This document shows positions 24,031-32,671 of a stretch of 64,000 nt of DNA, piece by piece. The notes under the pieces were generated by a model that did no database searches, was not told the origin of the DNA, and saw only the letters and a program-made list of their open reading frames with translations. Within the stretch, counting starts at the first letter, position 1, and every line of letters starts with the position of its first letter. Made by a program: the position numbers and the translations under genes. The stretch is from contig NZ_CP150207.1 in the NCBI RefSeq assembly GCF_037969765.1, positions 3,589,001 to 3,653,000 of the forward strand, read 5' to 3'. Source of the DNA: Paenibacillus sp. FSL W8-0186. Its GTDB lineage: Bacteria > Bacillota > Bacilli > Paenibacillales > Paenibacillaceae.

Positions 24031-24723
24031 TCAGTTCATCAGGCCATCAAAGATGGAGCGCTCCTGCTTTGCAGGGTTAAAGCTCCCCCGCTCCCATACA
24101 AGCTGGAATAATTCCGGCGCGAAGTGCCAGGGCGGACCGTCATCGAGCTTGCCAAATACCCGTTCAATCGATAAGATCTGCGATTCGTGCGCTGCAAGTG
24201 CCTTGGCTTTCATTTCCTGCAGCCCCTCCCCCTTAAGCTCCAATACGGCTTCGGACCCAGCGCTCCCCATCACGTTATAATACAGCTTCTGGACAGAGCT
24301 GCATGCCCCGCTGAATACCACTTTATTTACCGCATGATGGATAGCGATATGATCGGGATGACCGGAAATGCCATCCGCCGGAAAAGTAACGACTATCTCG
24401 GCCCCATGCTTGTTTAGAAACGCGGCAATATTATCGACCAGTACTTCCTGCTTCACTTCACGCAGCTTGCCGTCTCCCAGATCCAGCTGCTCGATTTCAG
24501 CAATGCCCAGTATGTCCCCGGCCCGCTGCAGTTCCTGATCGCGAATCTCCGCCAACTGCTCCCTAGTCATGGCTCCAAGCCTGCCGCTTTTCCCTGCTTC
24601 TCCCCTCGTTGCCGTCAGCAGCACCGCCTTATTGCCGCTATCAGCGATCTGCCGAATCAGATAAGAGCAGCCGAAGGTTTCATCGTCAGGATGGGCATAA
24701 ATAAAGCCAACCGTTCTTGTCAT
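24031..24723 (-). CDS. PIG-L family N-deacetylase (BshB-like)
   Basis: A 230-residue zinc deacetylase of the LmbE/PIG-L family. The N-terminal zinc and catalytic motif is AHPDDETFG; the later ligand motif is GISGHPDHIAIHH. The family removes acetyl groups from GlcNAc conjugates; in Bacillales the members BshB1/BshB2 make bacillithiol. The sequence is consistent with the BshB2/YojG branch, but I would not fix the substrate. ATG 24723 has GGAGACGAGTAT before it. Convergent with DoxX, divergent from trhO. Confidence 0.85.
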   Translation of the reverse strand: MTRTVGFIYAHPDDETFGCSYLIRQIADSGNKAVLLTATRGEAGKSGRLGAMTREQLAEIRDQELQRAGDILGIAEIEQLDLGDGKLREVKQEVLVDNIAAFLNKHGAEIVVTFPADGISGHPDHIAIHHAVNKVVFSGACSSVQKLYYNVMGSAGSEAVLELKGEGLQEMKAKALAAHESQILSIERVFGKLDDGPPWHFAPELFQLVWERGSFNPAKQERSIFDGLMN

Positions 24724-24782
24724 ATACTCGTCTCCTTAAATATCCTGTAGATTTTCGTTACTATACTTACTATACTTTAATA

Positions 24783-24811
24783 TTGACTAAGTAGTTAAAA
24801 TTCACTACAAT
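24783..24811 (+). promoter_or_regulatory. Promoter of trhO
   Basis: TTGACT (24783-24788), 17-nt spacer, TACAAT (24806-24811), 32 nt before the ATG. A near-consensus sigma-A promoter. Confidence 0.65.
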
Positions 24812-24843
24812 GCAGAAGAATCCAATATAGATAGGTGATCATA

Positions 24844-25737
24844 ATGAGCAAAACCGCATACCGCGTGTTACTATATTATAAATTTGTACACATCGAATCT
24901 CCAGAAGCATTTACCGCGGAACATTTACAGTACTGCAAAGACCTCGGCCTGAAAGGGCGTATCCTCATCGCTTCTGAAGGCATTAACGGAACGGTATCCG
25001 GAACGGTAGAACAAACCGAGAAATATATGAACGACCTGCGGGCCAACCCGCTATTCCAAGACATCGTCTTCAAAATCGATGAAGTAGAAGGACATGCCTT
25101 CAAAAAAATGTTCGTCCGCCACAAGAAAGAGCTGGTTACTTTCCGTTACGAGCATGAGCTCGACCCGAACAAAATCAGCGGAAAACGGCTTTCTCCCGTC
25201 GAGTTTCACGAACAATTGCAGCAGGAAGACGTCATCGTCATCGACGGCCGCAACGACTACGAATTTGATATCGGCCATTTTCGCGGCGCCATCCGTCCGG
25301 AAGTGGAGTCCTTCCGCGAGTTCCCAGAGTGGATTCGCGAGAACTTAAGTCAGTATAAGGATAAGAAAATTTTGACTTATTGTACAGGGGGAATCCGCTG
25401 CGAGAAACTGACCGGCTTCCTTCTGCATGAAGGTTTTACAGATGTAGCCCAGCTAGAGGGCGGAATCGTCACTTACGGCAAAGATCCTGAGGTACAGGGA
25501 CATTTGTTCGACGGCAAATGCTATGTGTTCGATGAGCGGATTTCCGTGCCGATCAACCGTACCGACGAGGATATCGTTATTGCGAGCTGCTACCATTGCG
25601 GCGAGACGAATGACCGCTATATCAACTGTCCCGTGTGCAATCTCCAGCATGTCTGCTGCGAAGCCTGCGAGGAAGAGCATCACGGATTCTGCAGCAGCGA
25701 ATGCAAGGAAGCCGCACTCACTGCAAGCAACGGCTAA
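24844..25737 (+). CDS. trhO: tRNA uridine(34) hydroxylase TrhO (rhodanese domain)
   Basis: A 297-residue protein with the full TrhO architecture: an N-terminal acylphosphatase-like domain ([16 protein letters not shown]), a rhodanese domain with catalytic cysteine in [13 protein letters not shown], and a C-terminal cysteine cluster ([31 protein letters not shown]) that should bind metal. The enzyme makes 5-hydroxyuridine at the wobble position of certain tRNAs, using prephenate-independent O2 chemistry. ATG 24844 is chosen with AGGTGATC 8 nt before; a GTG three codons upstream overlaps that site. Probably an operon with the SufR-like gene 25 nt downstream. Confidence 0.92.
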   Translation: MSKTAYRVLLYYKFVHIESPEAFTAEHLQYCKDLGLKGRILIASEGINGTVSGTVEQTEKYMNDLRANPLFQDIVFKIDEVEGHAFKKMFVRHKKELVTFRYEHELDPNKISGKRLSPVEFHEQLQQEDVIVIDGRNDYEFDIGHFRGAIRPEVESFREFPEWIRENLSQYKDKKILTYCTGGIRCEKLTGFLLHEGFTDVAQLEGGIVTYGKDPEVQGHLFDGKCYVFDERISVPINRTDEDIVIASCYHCGETNDRYINCPVCNLQHVCCEACEEEHHGFCSSECKEAALTASNG

Positions 25738-25762
25738 TGTCATTCTAGCAAGGAGTGTCACG

Positions 25763-26413
25763 ATGAACCAAATCAAAGAGCTGCCGACGAGGGAACGGAT
25801 TTTGCACATGATGAAAACATCCGGCCCTCTCAGCGCGAAAGAAATTACGTCCGAATTGCAAATTACGGAAATGGCGGTCAGGCGCCATCTCGGCACGATG
25901 GAGCGCGACGGGCTGATTGAATCCAAAATGATCCGGCAGACGATGGGAAGGCCTACCTCGGTATTCGGGCTTACGGAGCTGGCCGAAGGCCTGTTTCCAA
26001 GAAACTACCATACGCTGACCCTCGACCTGCTGAGTGAGCTTGAAAATGAAGGCGGCGAGGATACGATCAGACGGCTCTTCGAGAAACGCCGGGATAAGCT
26101 GAAGCAGCAGTACCAGACAAGCATGGAAGGGATCCCCTTTGCCGATAAAGTAAAGAAGCTGGCGCAAATTCAGAACGAAAACGGCTATATGACTGAATGC
26201 GAGCAAAATGATGACGGTGATTTTGTGCTGAAGGAGCACAACTGTCCGATTTCTCAAATCGCAAACCGCTACAACCACGCCTGTGACTGCGAATTAAGCT
26301 TATTCAAGTCGCTCTTGAAGACAGAGATTGAGCGTACGGAATGCCTGGCGCAAGACGGAAAAAGATGCATTTATGTCATTTCCAATCCAAATAAGGAAGC
26401 AGAACAGCAGTAA
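25763..26413 (+). CDS. SufR-like winged-helix regulator with cysteine cluster
   Basis: A 216-residue transcription factor. The N-terminal HTH (RERILHMMKTSGPLSAKEIT, TEMAVRRHLGTMERDGLI) is DeoR/ArsR-like. The C-terminal half has six cysteines: C146, C161, C174, C176, C194, C202. Spacing NHACDCELS and ECLAQDGKRCIYVI matches the SufR/YfhP-like group, where cysteines bind an Fe-S cluster. It should sense iron-sulfur or redox state. ATG 25763 follows AAGGAG by 7 nt. It sits between trhO and DUF1450, near sodA, in what looks like a redox neighbourhood. Confidence 0.82.
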   Translation: MNQIKELPTRERILHMMKTSGPLSAKEITSELQITEMAVRRHLGTMERDGLIESKMIRQTMGRPTSVFGLTELAEGLFPRNYHTLTLDLLSELENEGGEDTIRRLFEKRRDKLKQQYQTSMEGIPFADKVKKLAQIQNENGYMTECEQNDDGDFVLKEHNCPISQIANRYNHACDCELSLFKSLLKTEIERTECLAQDGKRCIYVISNPNKEAEQQ

Positions 26414-26420
26414 TAATATA

Positions 26421-26466
26421 AAAACCTTCGGATCCGCCGATTGTCAGCGCCGAAGGTTTTATTTTG
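26421..26466. terminator. Bidirectional terminator
   Basis: AAAACCTTCGG (26421-26431) and its exact complement (26450-26460) enclose an 18-nt loop, with TATTTT after. It lies between the convergent SufR-like and DUF1450 genes. Confidence 0.85.
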
Positions 26467-26497
26467 CCTGAAATTGGGTATGATTAAACAGGGAATA

Positions 26498-26758
26498 TCA
26501 CTCTATATCATCAAAAGCTCGAAGCTCCTCCTCAATCGTCTGCCGGATTAGCTGCACGCACTCTTCGACCGTCTTGGCAAATACCCGCTTGCCATTGACC
26601 ATCGCATAGGGCCTTAGCTTGCACAGGCCGCACAAATTGAGGCAGTCGAGGCGGAGAACGGCTATCTCGGGATATTCTTCTTCCAGCTGCTCCAGCTCTA
26701 CCGAGCTGAGCAGATTGCTATCGCATACTTCTACAACGACGATTCCCAAGCCCACCAC
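26498..26758 (-). CDS. DUF1450 protein (YuzB-like, thioredoxin-like [2Fe-2S] fold)
   Basis: An 86-residue protein. VVEVCDSNLLSS, then LDCLNLCGLCKLRPYAMVNG is the DUF1450/YuzB pattern. Its C-x-x-C arrangement (C-L-N-L-C-G-L-C) resembles the thioredoxin-like ferredoxin fold, although binding of a cluster is not shown. Two successive GTG codons (26758, 26755) are possible starts; GAGGTGACAT upstream fits either. Divergent from sodA. Confidence 0.8.
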   Translation of the reverse strand: MVGLGIVVVEVCDSNLLSSVELEQLEEEYPEIAVLRLDCLNLCGLCKLRPYAMVNGKRVFAKTVEECVQLIRQTIEEELRAFDDIE

Positions 26759-26864
26759 ATGTCACCTCAAATATACGTTATCGTTACAGTTCAATTATTA
26801 TGATAAACGTCCTACCATTTGTCAATACAAACTACCCATTTAATATACTTAACATACATATAAG

Positions 26865-26904
26865 TTGACTAAGTGTCCGTAAATATTTATAATGATCATT
26901 GTGA
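26865..26904 (+). promoter_or_regulatory. sodA promoter with overlapping PerR/Fur-like palindrome
   Basis: TTGACT (26865-26870), 17-nt spacer and TATAAT (26888-26893). The -10 overlaps AATGATCATT (26891-26900), a perfect 10-bp palindrome within TTATAATGATCATTGTGA, which agrees with the PerR consensus at about 11 of 14 fixed positions. A repressor bound here would block polymerase. Confidence 0.55.
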
Positions 26905-26949
26905 GAAATAAAGGGCACTACATATACACTAGAGAGGATGATTTAAATT

Positions 26950-27567
26950 ATGGCACACCAATTACCTGCTCTACCTTACCCGAATAACGCACTTGAACCA
27001 CATATCGACGAACAGACGATGATGATCCACCATGATCGCCATCACAATACTTATGTAACGAACCTGAACGCGGCGCTGGAGTCCGCTCCTGAGCTTCAAT
27101 CCAAATCTCTGGAAGATCTGATCGCCGATCTGGACAGCGTTCCTGAGAGCATCCGCACAGCGGTTCGGAACAACGGCGGCGGACACGCCAACCACTCCCT
27201 GTTCTGGGAAACGATCGGACCAAACGGCGGCGGACAGCCTTCCGGCAAGCTTGCTGACGCAATCAACAACGAGCTTGGCGGCTTCGACAAGTTCAAGGAA
27301 GATTTCACGAAAGCAGCTACGACTCGTTTCGGCAGCGGCTGGGCATTCCTTGCGGTAGACAAAGACGGCAAGTTGACCGTATACAGCCTGCCTAATCAGG
27401 ATTCCCCAATCATGGAAGGCAAAACTCCAATCCTCGGTCTGGACGTTTGGGAGCATGCTTACTACCTGAAATACCAAAACAAACGCCCTGACTACATCGC
27501 AGCTTTCTTCAACGTCATCAACTGGTCTGAAGTTGAGAAACGTTATGAAGCGGCTCTTAACAAATAA
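26950..27567 (+). CDS. sodA: Superoxide dismutase, Mn/Fe type
   Basis: A 205-residue cytoplasmic dismutase. Metal-ligand histidines and aspartate appear in order: [12 protein letters not shown] (first ligand), [11 protein letters not shown] (second), [19 protein letters not shown] (Asp and His of the signature DxWEHAYY). The GGGQPSG region and the residue pattern near the signature favour manganese. It converts superoxide to H2O2 and O2. Start ATG 26950 follows GAGAGGATGATTTAAATT. Monocistronic, with its own promoter and terminator; a palindrome at the -10 hints at PerR or Fur-like control. Confidence 0.95.
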   Translation: MAHQLPALPYPNNALEPHIDEQTMMIHHDRHHNTYVTNLNAALESAPELQSKSLEDLIADLDSVPESIRTAVRNNGGGHANHSLFWETIGPNGGGQPSGKLADAINNELGGFDKFKEDFTKAATTRFGSGWAFLAVDKDGKLTVYSLPNQDSPIMEGKTPILGLDVWEHAYYLKYQNKRPDYIAAFFNVINWSEVEKRYEAALNK

Positions 27568-27585
27568 TTGAGTTAATGCAAACAC

Positions 27586-27626
27586 AAGACGGACATCTCT
27601 TCACCGGGATGTCCGTCTTTTTATGG
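27586..27626 (+). terminator. sodA terminator
   Basis: AAGACGGACATC and its exact complement with a 10-nt loop, followed by T5. Confidence 0.9.
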
Positions 27627-27651
27627 GTTGGTGGATGTATATTCATTTAAT

Positions 27652-28686
27652 TTAACGCACGCCCTGCTTCCTCTTTACGGATTCGCGGACGATCAGCGTT
27701 GGCGCGATACTCCAGCGGACTGCTTCCCGGGAAGGTTCAGACAGTGATAGCAGCAGCTCTGCAGCAGCATCGCACATTCGCTCCTTTTCTACGCGTACCG
27801 TTGTCATATTCACGCCCGAGCTGCTGTCATACTGGAGATCATCATAACCCGCAATCGAAATGTCCCCAGGTACGGCAATGTTCCGTTTCTGAAGCACCTC
27901 GGCCAAAATATAGGCAATTCGGTCGTTCCCGCAGAAAAATGCGCTTGGCAGCTCGGTCAGTCCAGACAGGAAGGAGGAGATTTCCTCTTCCGTATAATCA
28001 TAGCCTTCCGATGATGTCAGGCAATACTCTCCCCTTATCTTCAGTCCTCCGCGCTGCATTGCCCTCCAGTACCCCAGCCAGCGCTCTTCATGGCTTGTCG
28101 TCAAATTGACGGGGCCGATGAATCCGATTTCGTCATGTCCGCACTCCATGAGATAGGAGACCGCTTCATATGCCCCCTCCATATTCGCCGAGGTGACAGC
28201 CGGACAAGGCAGATCCCGATGATAAGAATCCATCATGACAAGCCGAACCTGCTGCTCCCAGACAAGACGCGCATATTCTAAGCTCGTAATTCCAAATAAT
28301 ATAACGCCTCGATAAGAAATATCCGTGAACAGGCGCGGCAGCTTAAGACGCTGCTCGGATTCGCGGTCAATCGGCGCGATGACGGCGTTGAAGCCTTTGC
28401 TGCGAATGCTCTTCTCGAGCCCCCAAATCATGTCGTGATAAAATTGAAAATGGTCGTTGTCCTGGTAGCTCATAATCCGCTCTGGCACAAGTACGAGAAT
28501 ATTGGATTGTTCGCTGCCGCTGACGGCATAAGAGCCATATCCCATTTCCTTGGCTGTATGCATAATACGGCTGCGCAATTCCTCGCTTACCCCCTTCTTG
28601 TTGGTCAGGGCCAGCGATACGGCATTTTTGGAAATTTCCAGCTTGTCGGCAATATCCTGCATAGATATTTTCTTTTTACGGGCCAT
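27652..28686 (-). CDS. LacI-family transcriptional regulator
   Basis: A 344-residue repressor. The N-terminal HTH is SMQDIADKLEISKNAVSLAL with the hinge KGVSEELRSRIMHTAKEMGYG; the periplasmic-binding-like sensor domain follows, with GFIGPVNLTTSHEERWLGYW and AFFCGNDRIAY. It is divergent from a ROK kinase and manA, so it most likely represses those genes and itself until a sugar is bound. The ATG at 28686 (MARKKKIS) is chosen with GAGGG 9 nt before; an in-frame TTG at 28704 would add six residues. An inverted repeat lies in the divergent promoter. Confidence 0.9.
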   Translation of the reverse strand: MARKKKISMQDIADKLEISKNAVSLALTNKKGVSEELRSRIMHTAKEMGYGSYAVSGSEQSNILVLVPERIMSYQDNDHFQFYHDMIWGLEKSIRSKGFNAVIAPIDRESEQRLKLPRLFTDISYRGVILFGITSLEYARLVWEQQVRLVMMDSYHRDLPCPAVTSANMEGAYEAVSYLMECGHDEIGFIGPVNLTTSHEERWLGYWRAMQRGGLKIRGEYCLTSSEGYDYTEEEISSFLSGLTELPSAFFCGNDRIAYILAEVLQKRNIAVPGDISIAGYDDLQYDSSSGVNMTTVRVEKERMCDAAAELLLSLSEPSREAVRWSIAPTLIVRESVKRKQGVR

Positions 28687-28729
28687 TCTTTTCAACCCTC
28701 TCAAAACATGATAAACTTAACCTAAATAT

Positions 28730-28776
28730 ACTTTACAAAAATTGATTTTGTCAAGTTTGTAAAGTTAACATAGAAT
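28730..28776 (+). promoter_or_regulatory. ROK operon promoter and divergent operator
   Basis: TTGTCA (28748-28753), 17-nt spacer, TAGAAT (28771-28776) upstream of the kinase. ACTTTACAAA (28730-28739) and TTTGTAAAGT (28756-28765) are perfect 10-nt inverted arms 16 nt apart; the right arm fills the promoter spacer. The natural binder is the adjacent LacI-family protein. Confidence 0.6.
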
Positions 28777-28792
28777 ACAGGAGGTATTCGAC

Positions 28793-29713
28793 TTGGAAGT
28801 GAAATACGCGATAGGCATCGATATCGGCGGTACCAAGACGGCGATCGGGATCATCGATTCGGATGGAAAGGTTTGCGCCAAGACCTCCCTGCCTACAGAT
28901 CTAACGGTTGATCCGCACGTGATGGTCAGCCGTATAGCCGATGCCGCCAAGCAGCTGCTTGCGGAACAGAGCCTGAACGAAGCCCAAATTGAAGGCATTG
29001 GAGTCGGGGCTCCCGGCCCTTTGAATACGAAGACGGGCCATATCGTCAAGCCGCCCAATATGCCGGCTTGGCATGGCTTCCCTTTGCTTGAATCCTTGAA
29101 GCGGCATTTTGTGCTTCCGATTGCATTCGAGAATGACGCCACGGCCGCTGCACTGGCTGAGAAATGGCAGGGAGCCGCGCGGGACGCCGACCATTTCATC
29201 TTCATAACGATCAGTACCGGCATCGGTGCCGGCATATTCTCGCACGGCAAGCTGATTACGGGCTCGACCGGCAACGCTGGCGACGTAGGGCATCTGGTCA
29301 TTGACCCATCCGCCGGGGACTGCGTATGCGGCCAGCAGGGCTGCTGGGAGTTCGTCGCTTCCGGTACAGCTATCGCCAGACAAGCTTCCCGGCTGCTTGG
29401 CAGGGACGTCAGCTCCAAAGAGGCGTTCGATCTCGCTCAGGAAGGGCATCCCGGCATGAAGACGCTGATCGATCAAGTGTTTCGCTACATCGGCATCGGC
29501 TGCGTCACACTGATCAACACCTTCGATCCGGAAAAGGTGGTTATCGGCGGCGGCGTCTCGCAGGTCGGTAAGCCACTGTTTAGCTCCGTGCAGGATTATG
29601 TCAGCAGATGCGCCTTAAATCCGTCGGGACAGAGCACCCCGATTGTCCCTGCCGCATTAAGCCAGGATGCAGGACTCATCGGCGCTGCTGCATTGATCCA
29701 TATGAAATATTAA
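28793..29713 (+). CDS. ROK-family sugar kinase (glucokinase-like)
   Basis: A 306-residue ATP-dependent hexose kinase. ATP motif IGIDIGGTKTAIGI at the N terminus; FENDATAAALAEKW carries the catalytic Asp; the ROK zinc site is CVCGQQGCWEFVAS. Most like glucokinases and fructokinases; paired with manA it could act on glucose, fructose or mannose. The start is a TTG at 28793, with AGGAGG 8 nt before. Co-transcribed with manA, 31 nt downstream, and divergent from the LacI regulator. Confidence 0.88.
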   Translation: MEVKYAIGIDIGGTKTAIGIIDSDGKVCAKTSLPTDLTVDPHVMVSRIADAAKQLLAEQSLNEAQIEGIGVGAPGPLNTKTGHIVKPPNMPAWHGFPLLESLKRHFVLPIAFENDATAAALAEKWQGAARDADHFIFITISTGIGAGIFSHGKLITGSTGNAGDVGHLVIDPSAGDCVCGQQGCWEFVASGTAIARQASRLLGRDVSSKEAFDLAQEGHPGMKTLIDQVFRYIGIGCVTLINTFDPEKVVIGGGVSQVGKPLFSSVQDYVSRCALNPSGQSTPIVPAALSQDAGLIGAAALIHMKY

Positions 29714-29744
29714 TCACGCGATAAGAAGGGAAGATAACATCTCT

Positions 29745-30692
29745 ATGAATCAACAGCCTATTTTTCTAAAACCTGTATTTCAAGAGCGCATTTGGGGCGG
29801 AAGCAAGCTGGCAGAGCTATTCGGCTACGATATACCTTATGCGAAGACCGGAGAGTGCTGGGCGGTATCGGCTCACCCCAACGGACAAAGCGTTGTCAAA
29901 GCCGGGCCCTACCAGGGACTGACCCTTGGGGAGCTATGGTCGTCCCATCCGGAATTATTTCAATCGGAATCACCGGTATTCCCTTTGCTGACCAAGATTT
30001 TGGACGCTTCCGACGACCTCTCCGTTCAGGTTCATCCGGACGATGAGTATGCTGGAGAGCATGAGAACGGCGAGCTGGGCAAGACGGAGTGCTGGTATAT
30101 CATTGACGCCGAGCCGGGCGCAGAGATCATTTATGGCCATGAGGCCAAATCCAAGGAGCAGCTCGTGCAGTGGATCGAGGAAGGAAATTGGGAGGGGCTT
30201 CTTACCAAGGTTCCGGTTCATCCCGGCGATTTCTTCTACGTGCCTAGCGGGACGATTCATGCACTCGGCAAAGGAATCGTTGTGCTTGAGACGCAGCAGA
30301 GCTCAGACACTACCTATCGTGTTTACGATTATGATCGTAAAGACAAGGACGGAAATACCCGGGAGCTTCATTTGGACAAGGCCATTGACGTCACCACGAT
30401 TCCCCAGTCGTACAAGAAGGAGACCTATGATACATTTACGCAAGAAGGACTTACTGTCACCTCCTTTGTATCAAACGATTTCTTCACCGTACAAAAATGG
30501 GATCTCGATGGCCAGGCCCATCTGGAAGCTGGCAAGAAATACATGCTTTGCAGCGTAATTGAAGGACAAGGACAGTTGACTACCGGAGACAATCAATACC
30601 CGCTAAACAAGGGCGACCACTTTATTCTCCCTGTCTCCTTCGGCCCGTATGAATTGAACGGTTCGATGAATTTGATCGTGTCCTCGGAATAA
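29745..30692 (+). CDS. manA: Mannose-6-phosphate isomerase, class I
   Basis: A 315-residue zinc enzyme of cupin fold that interconverts mannose-6-P and fructose-6-P. Marks are QERIWGGSKLAELFGY, the zinc region LSVQVHPDDEYA, KTECWYIIDAEPGAEIIYGH and the HPGDFFYVPSGTIHALGKGI segment. Length fits the short Bacillus type (ManA/Pmi/GmuF). With the upstream kinase it channels mannose into glycolysis. Ribosome site is GAAGGGAAG with unusually long spacing (about 14 nt). Confidence 0.92.
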   Translation: MNQQPIFLKPVFQERIWGGSKLAELFGYDIPYAKTGECWAVSAHPNGQSVVKAGPYQGLTLGELWSSHPELFQSESPVFPLLTKILDASDDLSVQVHPDDEYAGEHENGELGKTECWYIIDAEPGAEIIYGHEAKSKEQLVQWIEEGNWEGLLTKVPVHPGDFFYVPSGTIHALGKGIVVLETQQSSDTTYRVYDYDRKDKDGNTRELHLDKAIDVTTIPQSYKKETYDTFTQEGLTVTSFVSNDFFTVQKWDLDGQAHLEAGKKYMLCSVIEGQGQLTTGDNQYPLNKGDHFILPVSFGPYELNGSMNLIVSSE

Positions 30693-30731
30693 CAGAATAG
30701 CAAAACCACACAAGTCCTAACGCCGAATCAA

Positions 30732-30783
30732 AAACGGGCTGACTCTAGTTAGAAGCATCTAACTTCGAAGTCAGCCCGTTTCG
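30732..30783. terminator. Bidirectional terminator between manA and DinB genes
   Basis: AAACGGGCTGACT and AGTCAGCCCGTTT are exact 13-nt arms with an inner GTTAGA/TCTAAC stem, making one long hairpin. Confidence 0.85.
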
Positions 30784-30784
30784 T

Positions 30785-31312
30785 TTACATATGTCCGATT
30801 AAATACCGTTCGCGAATGATGCGGAAATGATGAATCGCATGACCGGCGATAATATAAGCAAGCGCCCTGCTGGATACAGGTCCCCCGCTTGCGGTTCCGA
30901 CCCGCTGCCAAGCTTCATCATCCAACTGCCGGATAAGCGACAAAGTCGCTTTCCTGACCGTCGTAAAATCCTTCAACAACTGCTGGATCGACAGCCGTTC
31001 AAAATTGGCATGGCTCACAAACAGCTCCTCGTTAAAGCCCGGCAGCGGCGTCTTATCTCCCCTGGCAATCCGCAGCAGCCGATAGCTCATGACGCGCTCC
31101 GTATCCGTTATATGCCCCAGCACTTCCTTCAGGCTCCATTTGCCTTCCGCATACTTGTAATTACCGGCTTCGTCCGAAAGTGTTCCCAGCTTCAGCATTG
31201 CTTCCTCCGGCTGAAGCTCAAGCAGAGAAATTAACTCTCCTTCGGGCACTTCACGAATATATTCCTCGAAATGCTCCAGATACTCTCCTGACTGTGGTTT
31301 AGACAACGTCAT
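30785..31312 (-). CDS. DinB-family protein
   Basis: A 175-residue four-helix-bundle protein of the DinB/YfiT metal-binding superfamily. The three histidines for the metal are in KEVLGHITDTERVM and HAIHHFRIIRERY near the C terminus. Members include thiol-transferases for bacillithiol or mycothiol; the reaction here is unknown. The tryptophan/lysine motif GKWSLKEVLGH is characteristic. GGGGGATGAGTT precedes ATG 31312. A PIG-L bacillithiol-type enzyme lies about 7 kb away, only a weak link. Confidence 0.85.
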   Translation of the reverse strand: MTLSKPQSGEYLEHFEEYIREVPEGELISLLELQPEEAMLKLGTLSDEAGNYKYAEGKWSLKEVLGHITDTERVMSYRLLRIARGDKTPLPGFNEELFVSHANFERLSIQQLLKDFTTVRKATLSLIRQLDDEAWQRVGTASGGPVSSRALAYIIAGHAIHHFRIIRERYLIGHM

Positions 31313-31343
31313 AACTCATCCCCCAAACATAGATATAGATCGC

Positions 31344-31556
31344 TTAATCATCCCATACGTCATCCATCAAAGACTTCACATACTCGCTTCTTTGCTTTGT
31401 CTTCTCGGCGTTTGCATTCCACCGGGCTCCGTCCCATTCCACGACATCTCCGGTCTTTACGCCGGCGCCTACCAGCTCGCGAGGCACGTCCCTTGTCTGG
31501 CCATCTACCTCTATAATACAATACTCACCTTCAAAGCCTTCAATGATCCCAACCAT
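31344..31556 (-). CDS. DUF3006 protein
   Basis: A 70-residue protein with MVGIIEGFEGEYCIIEVDGQ and RDVPRELVGAGVKTGDVVEW, the DUF3006 pattern. The family is routinely paired with ComEC-like MBL proteins, as it is here. ATG 31556 is preferred because AGAGGTGA lies 8 nt before; a GTG at 31568 would overlap the upstream stop (GTGA). Function unknown, but close coupling suggests a small partner or regulator of the MBL lipoprotein. Confidence 0.8.
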   Translation of the reverse strand: MVGIIEGFEGEYCIIEVDGQTRDVPRELVGAGVKTGDVVEWDGARWNANAEKTKQRSEYVKSLMDDVWDD

Positions 31557-31564
31557 CGTTCCAC

Positions 31565-32464
31565 TCACCTCTCGGTCGTGATTCGGTATGTATGACCGTC
31601 TGAAGCAATTTCCACGGTGCCATGCAGGTCATTGCGGTATACTTCAATCCCCTGCTTACTTAGCCTATCTAACACGGTCGATGTAGGATGCCCATAATTG
31701 TTCTCCCCAACCTGGATCACCCCATATTGCGGAGCTACCTTCTTCAAGAAGCTTAACGTAGTAGAAGATTTCGAGCCATGATGTCCTATCAGCATTACGT
31801 CGGCCTGCAAATCCGCCCCGGATTCGATCATATCCTTCTCGCTCTGACGCTCGGCATCGCCGGTCAGCAAGTAGGATGTATTGCCGTACACCACTTTGAC
31901 TACGGCGCTCATATTGTTCTTGTCATCATAGGTTTGGACGGGGGCAACCATGGTCACCTGAACGTCTTCATCCCACTCAAGCACAAGCCCCGCCTTCGCC
32001 GTCTTGACCTTCAGGCCCTTATTCTTAATCGAGAGCAGCAAGGACTCAAACGTCTTCGTATTTGCTTGAATCTTCGGCATATAAATTTCCCCGATATCAA
32101 CATGGTCGATCACCCGGTCCAATCCGCCGATATGATCTGCATCCGGATGCGTGCCGATCACGATGTCCAAGCGGTTAACGCCGTACTCCTTTAAATAATC
32201 AAGCATCGCCTGCTCTCGGTCATTATTCCCTGCATCGATCAGCATCGTCTTCCCCGAAGGGCTGATCAGCAATTGGGATGCCCCTTGACCTACATCGAGA
32301 AAAATAACCCGCAGACGGCCCTCATTCTGCCTGGAGCCGCTGCTTGTATCGGCAGGACTCCCTAGTTCTAATTCCAGAGCACAGCCAGATAACATCAGCA
32401 CGACAGCCAAAATACTTACGAACATTCTTAACTGAAATTTAAAAATCGAACGACACTTCTTCAT
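31565..32464 (-). CDS. ComEC-like MBL-fold lipoprotein
   Basis: A 299-residue protein. The signal peptide has a lipobox VLMLSGCALE, so the enzyme should be on the outer face of the membrane. The MBL domain is of ComEC/Rec2 type: FLDVGQGASQLLISPSGKTM, LIDAGNN, THPDADHIGG, LLTGDAERQSE and IGHHGSKSSTT; all metal ligands are present. ComEC-like stand-alone MBL domains are thought to degrade extracellular DNA strands or related phosphodiesters. The downstream DUF3006 gene follows almost without a gap. Confidence 0.88.
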   Translation of the reverse strand: MKKCRSIFKFQLRMFVSILAVVLMLSGCALELELGSPADTSSGSRQNEGRLRVIFLDVGQGASQLLISPSGKTMLIDAGNNDREQAMLDYLKEYGVNRLDIVIGTHPDADHIGGLDRVIDHVDIGEIYMPKIQANTKTFESLLLSIKNKGLKVKTAKAGLVLEWDEDVQVTMVAPVQTYDDKNNMSAVVKVVYGNTSYLLTGDAERQSEKDMIESGADLQADVMLIGHHGSKSSTTLSFLKKVAPQYGVIQVGENNYGHPTSTVLDRLSKQGIEVYRNDLHGTVEIASDGHTYRITTER

Positions 32465-32605
32465 GGATGATCATTGTCCTTTTCTAGTTGCTCTAACCTT
32501 GCGCCATGACAACGAAACAATTAGAACATTTGTTCCACTTATTATATTAAATGCTCCAGCCAGAATCAACCATTAGCTTGTAACCTTTATCTGCGAAAAT
32601 AATGC

Positions 32606-32640
32606 AAAAGCACTTCAGCCAAATCGCTGAAGTGCTTTTA
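32606..32640 (-). terminator. Terminator after the BIG2 protein gene
   Basis: AAAAGCACTTCAGC and its complement form a 14-bp stem with a 6-nt loop. It separates the BIG2 gene from the MBL gene on the same strand. Confidence 0.85.
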
Positions 32641-32671
32641 GAATTGGAGAATACGGGATAAATGAGTCTTA

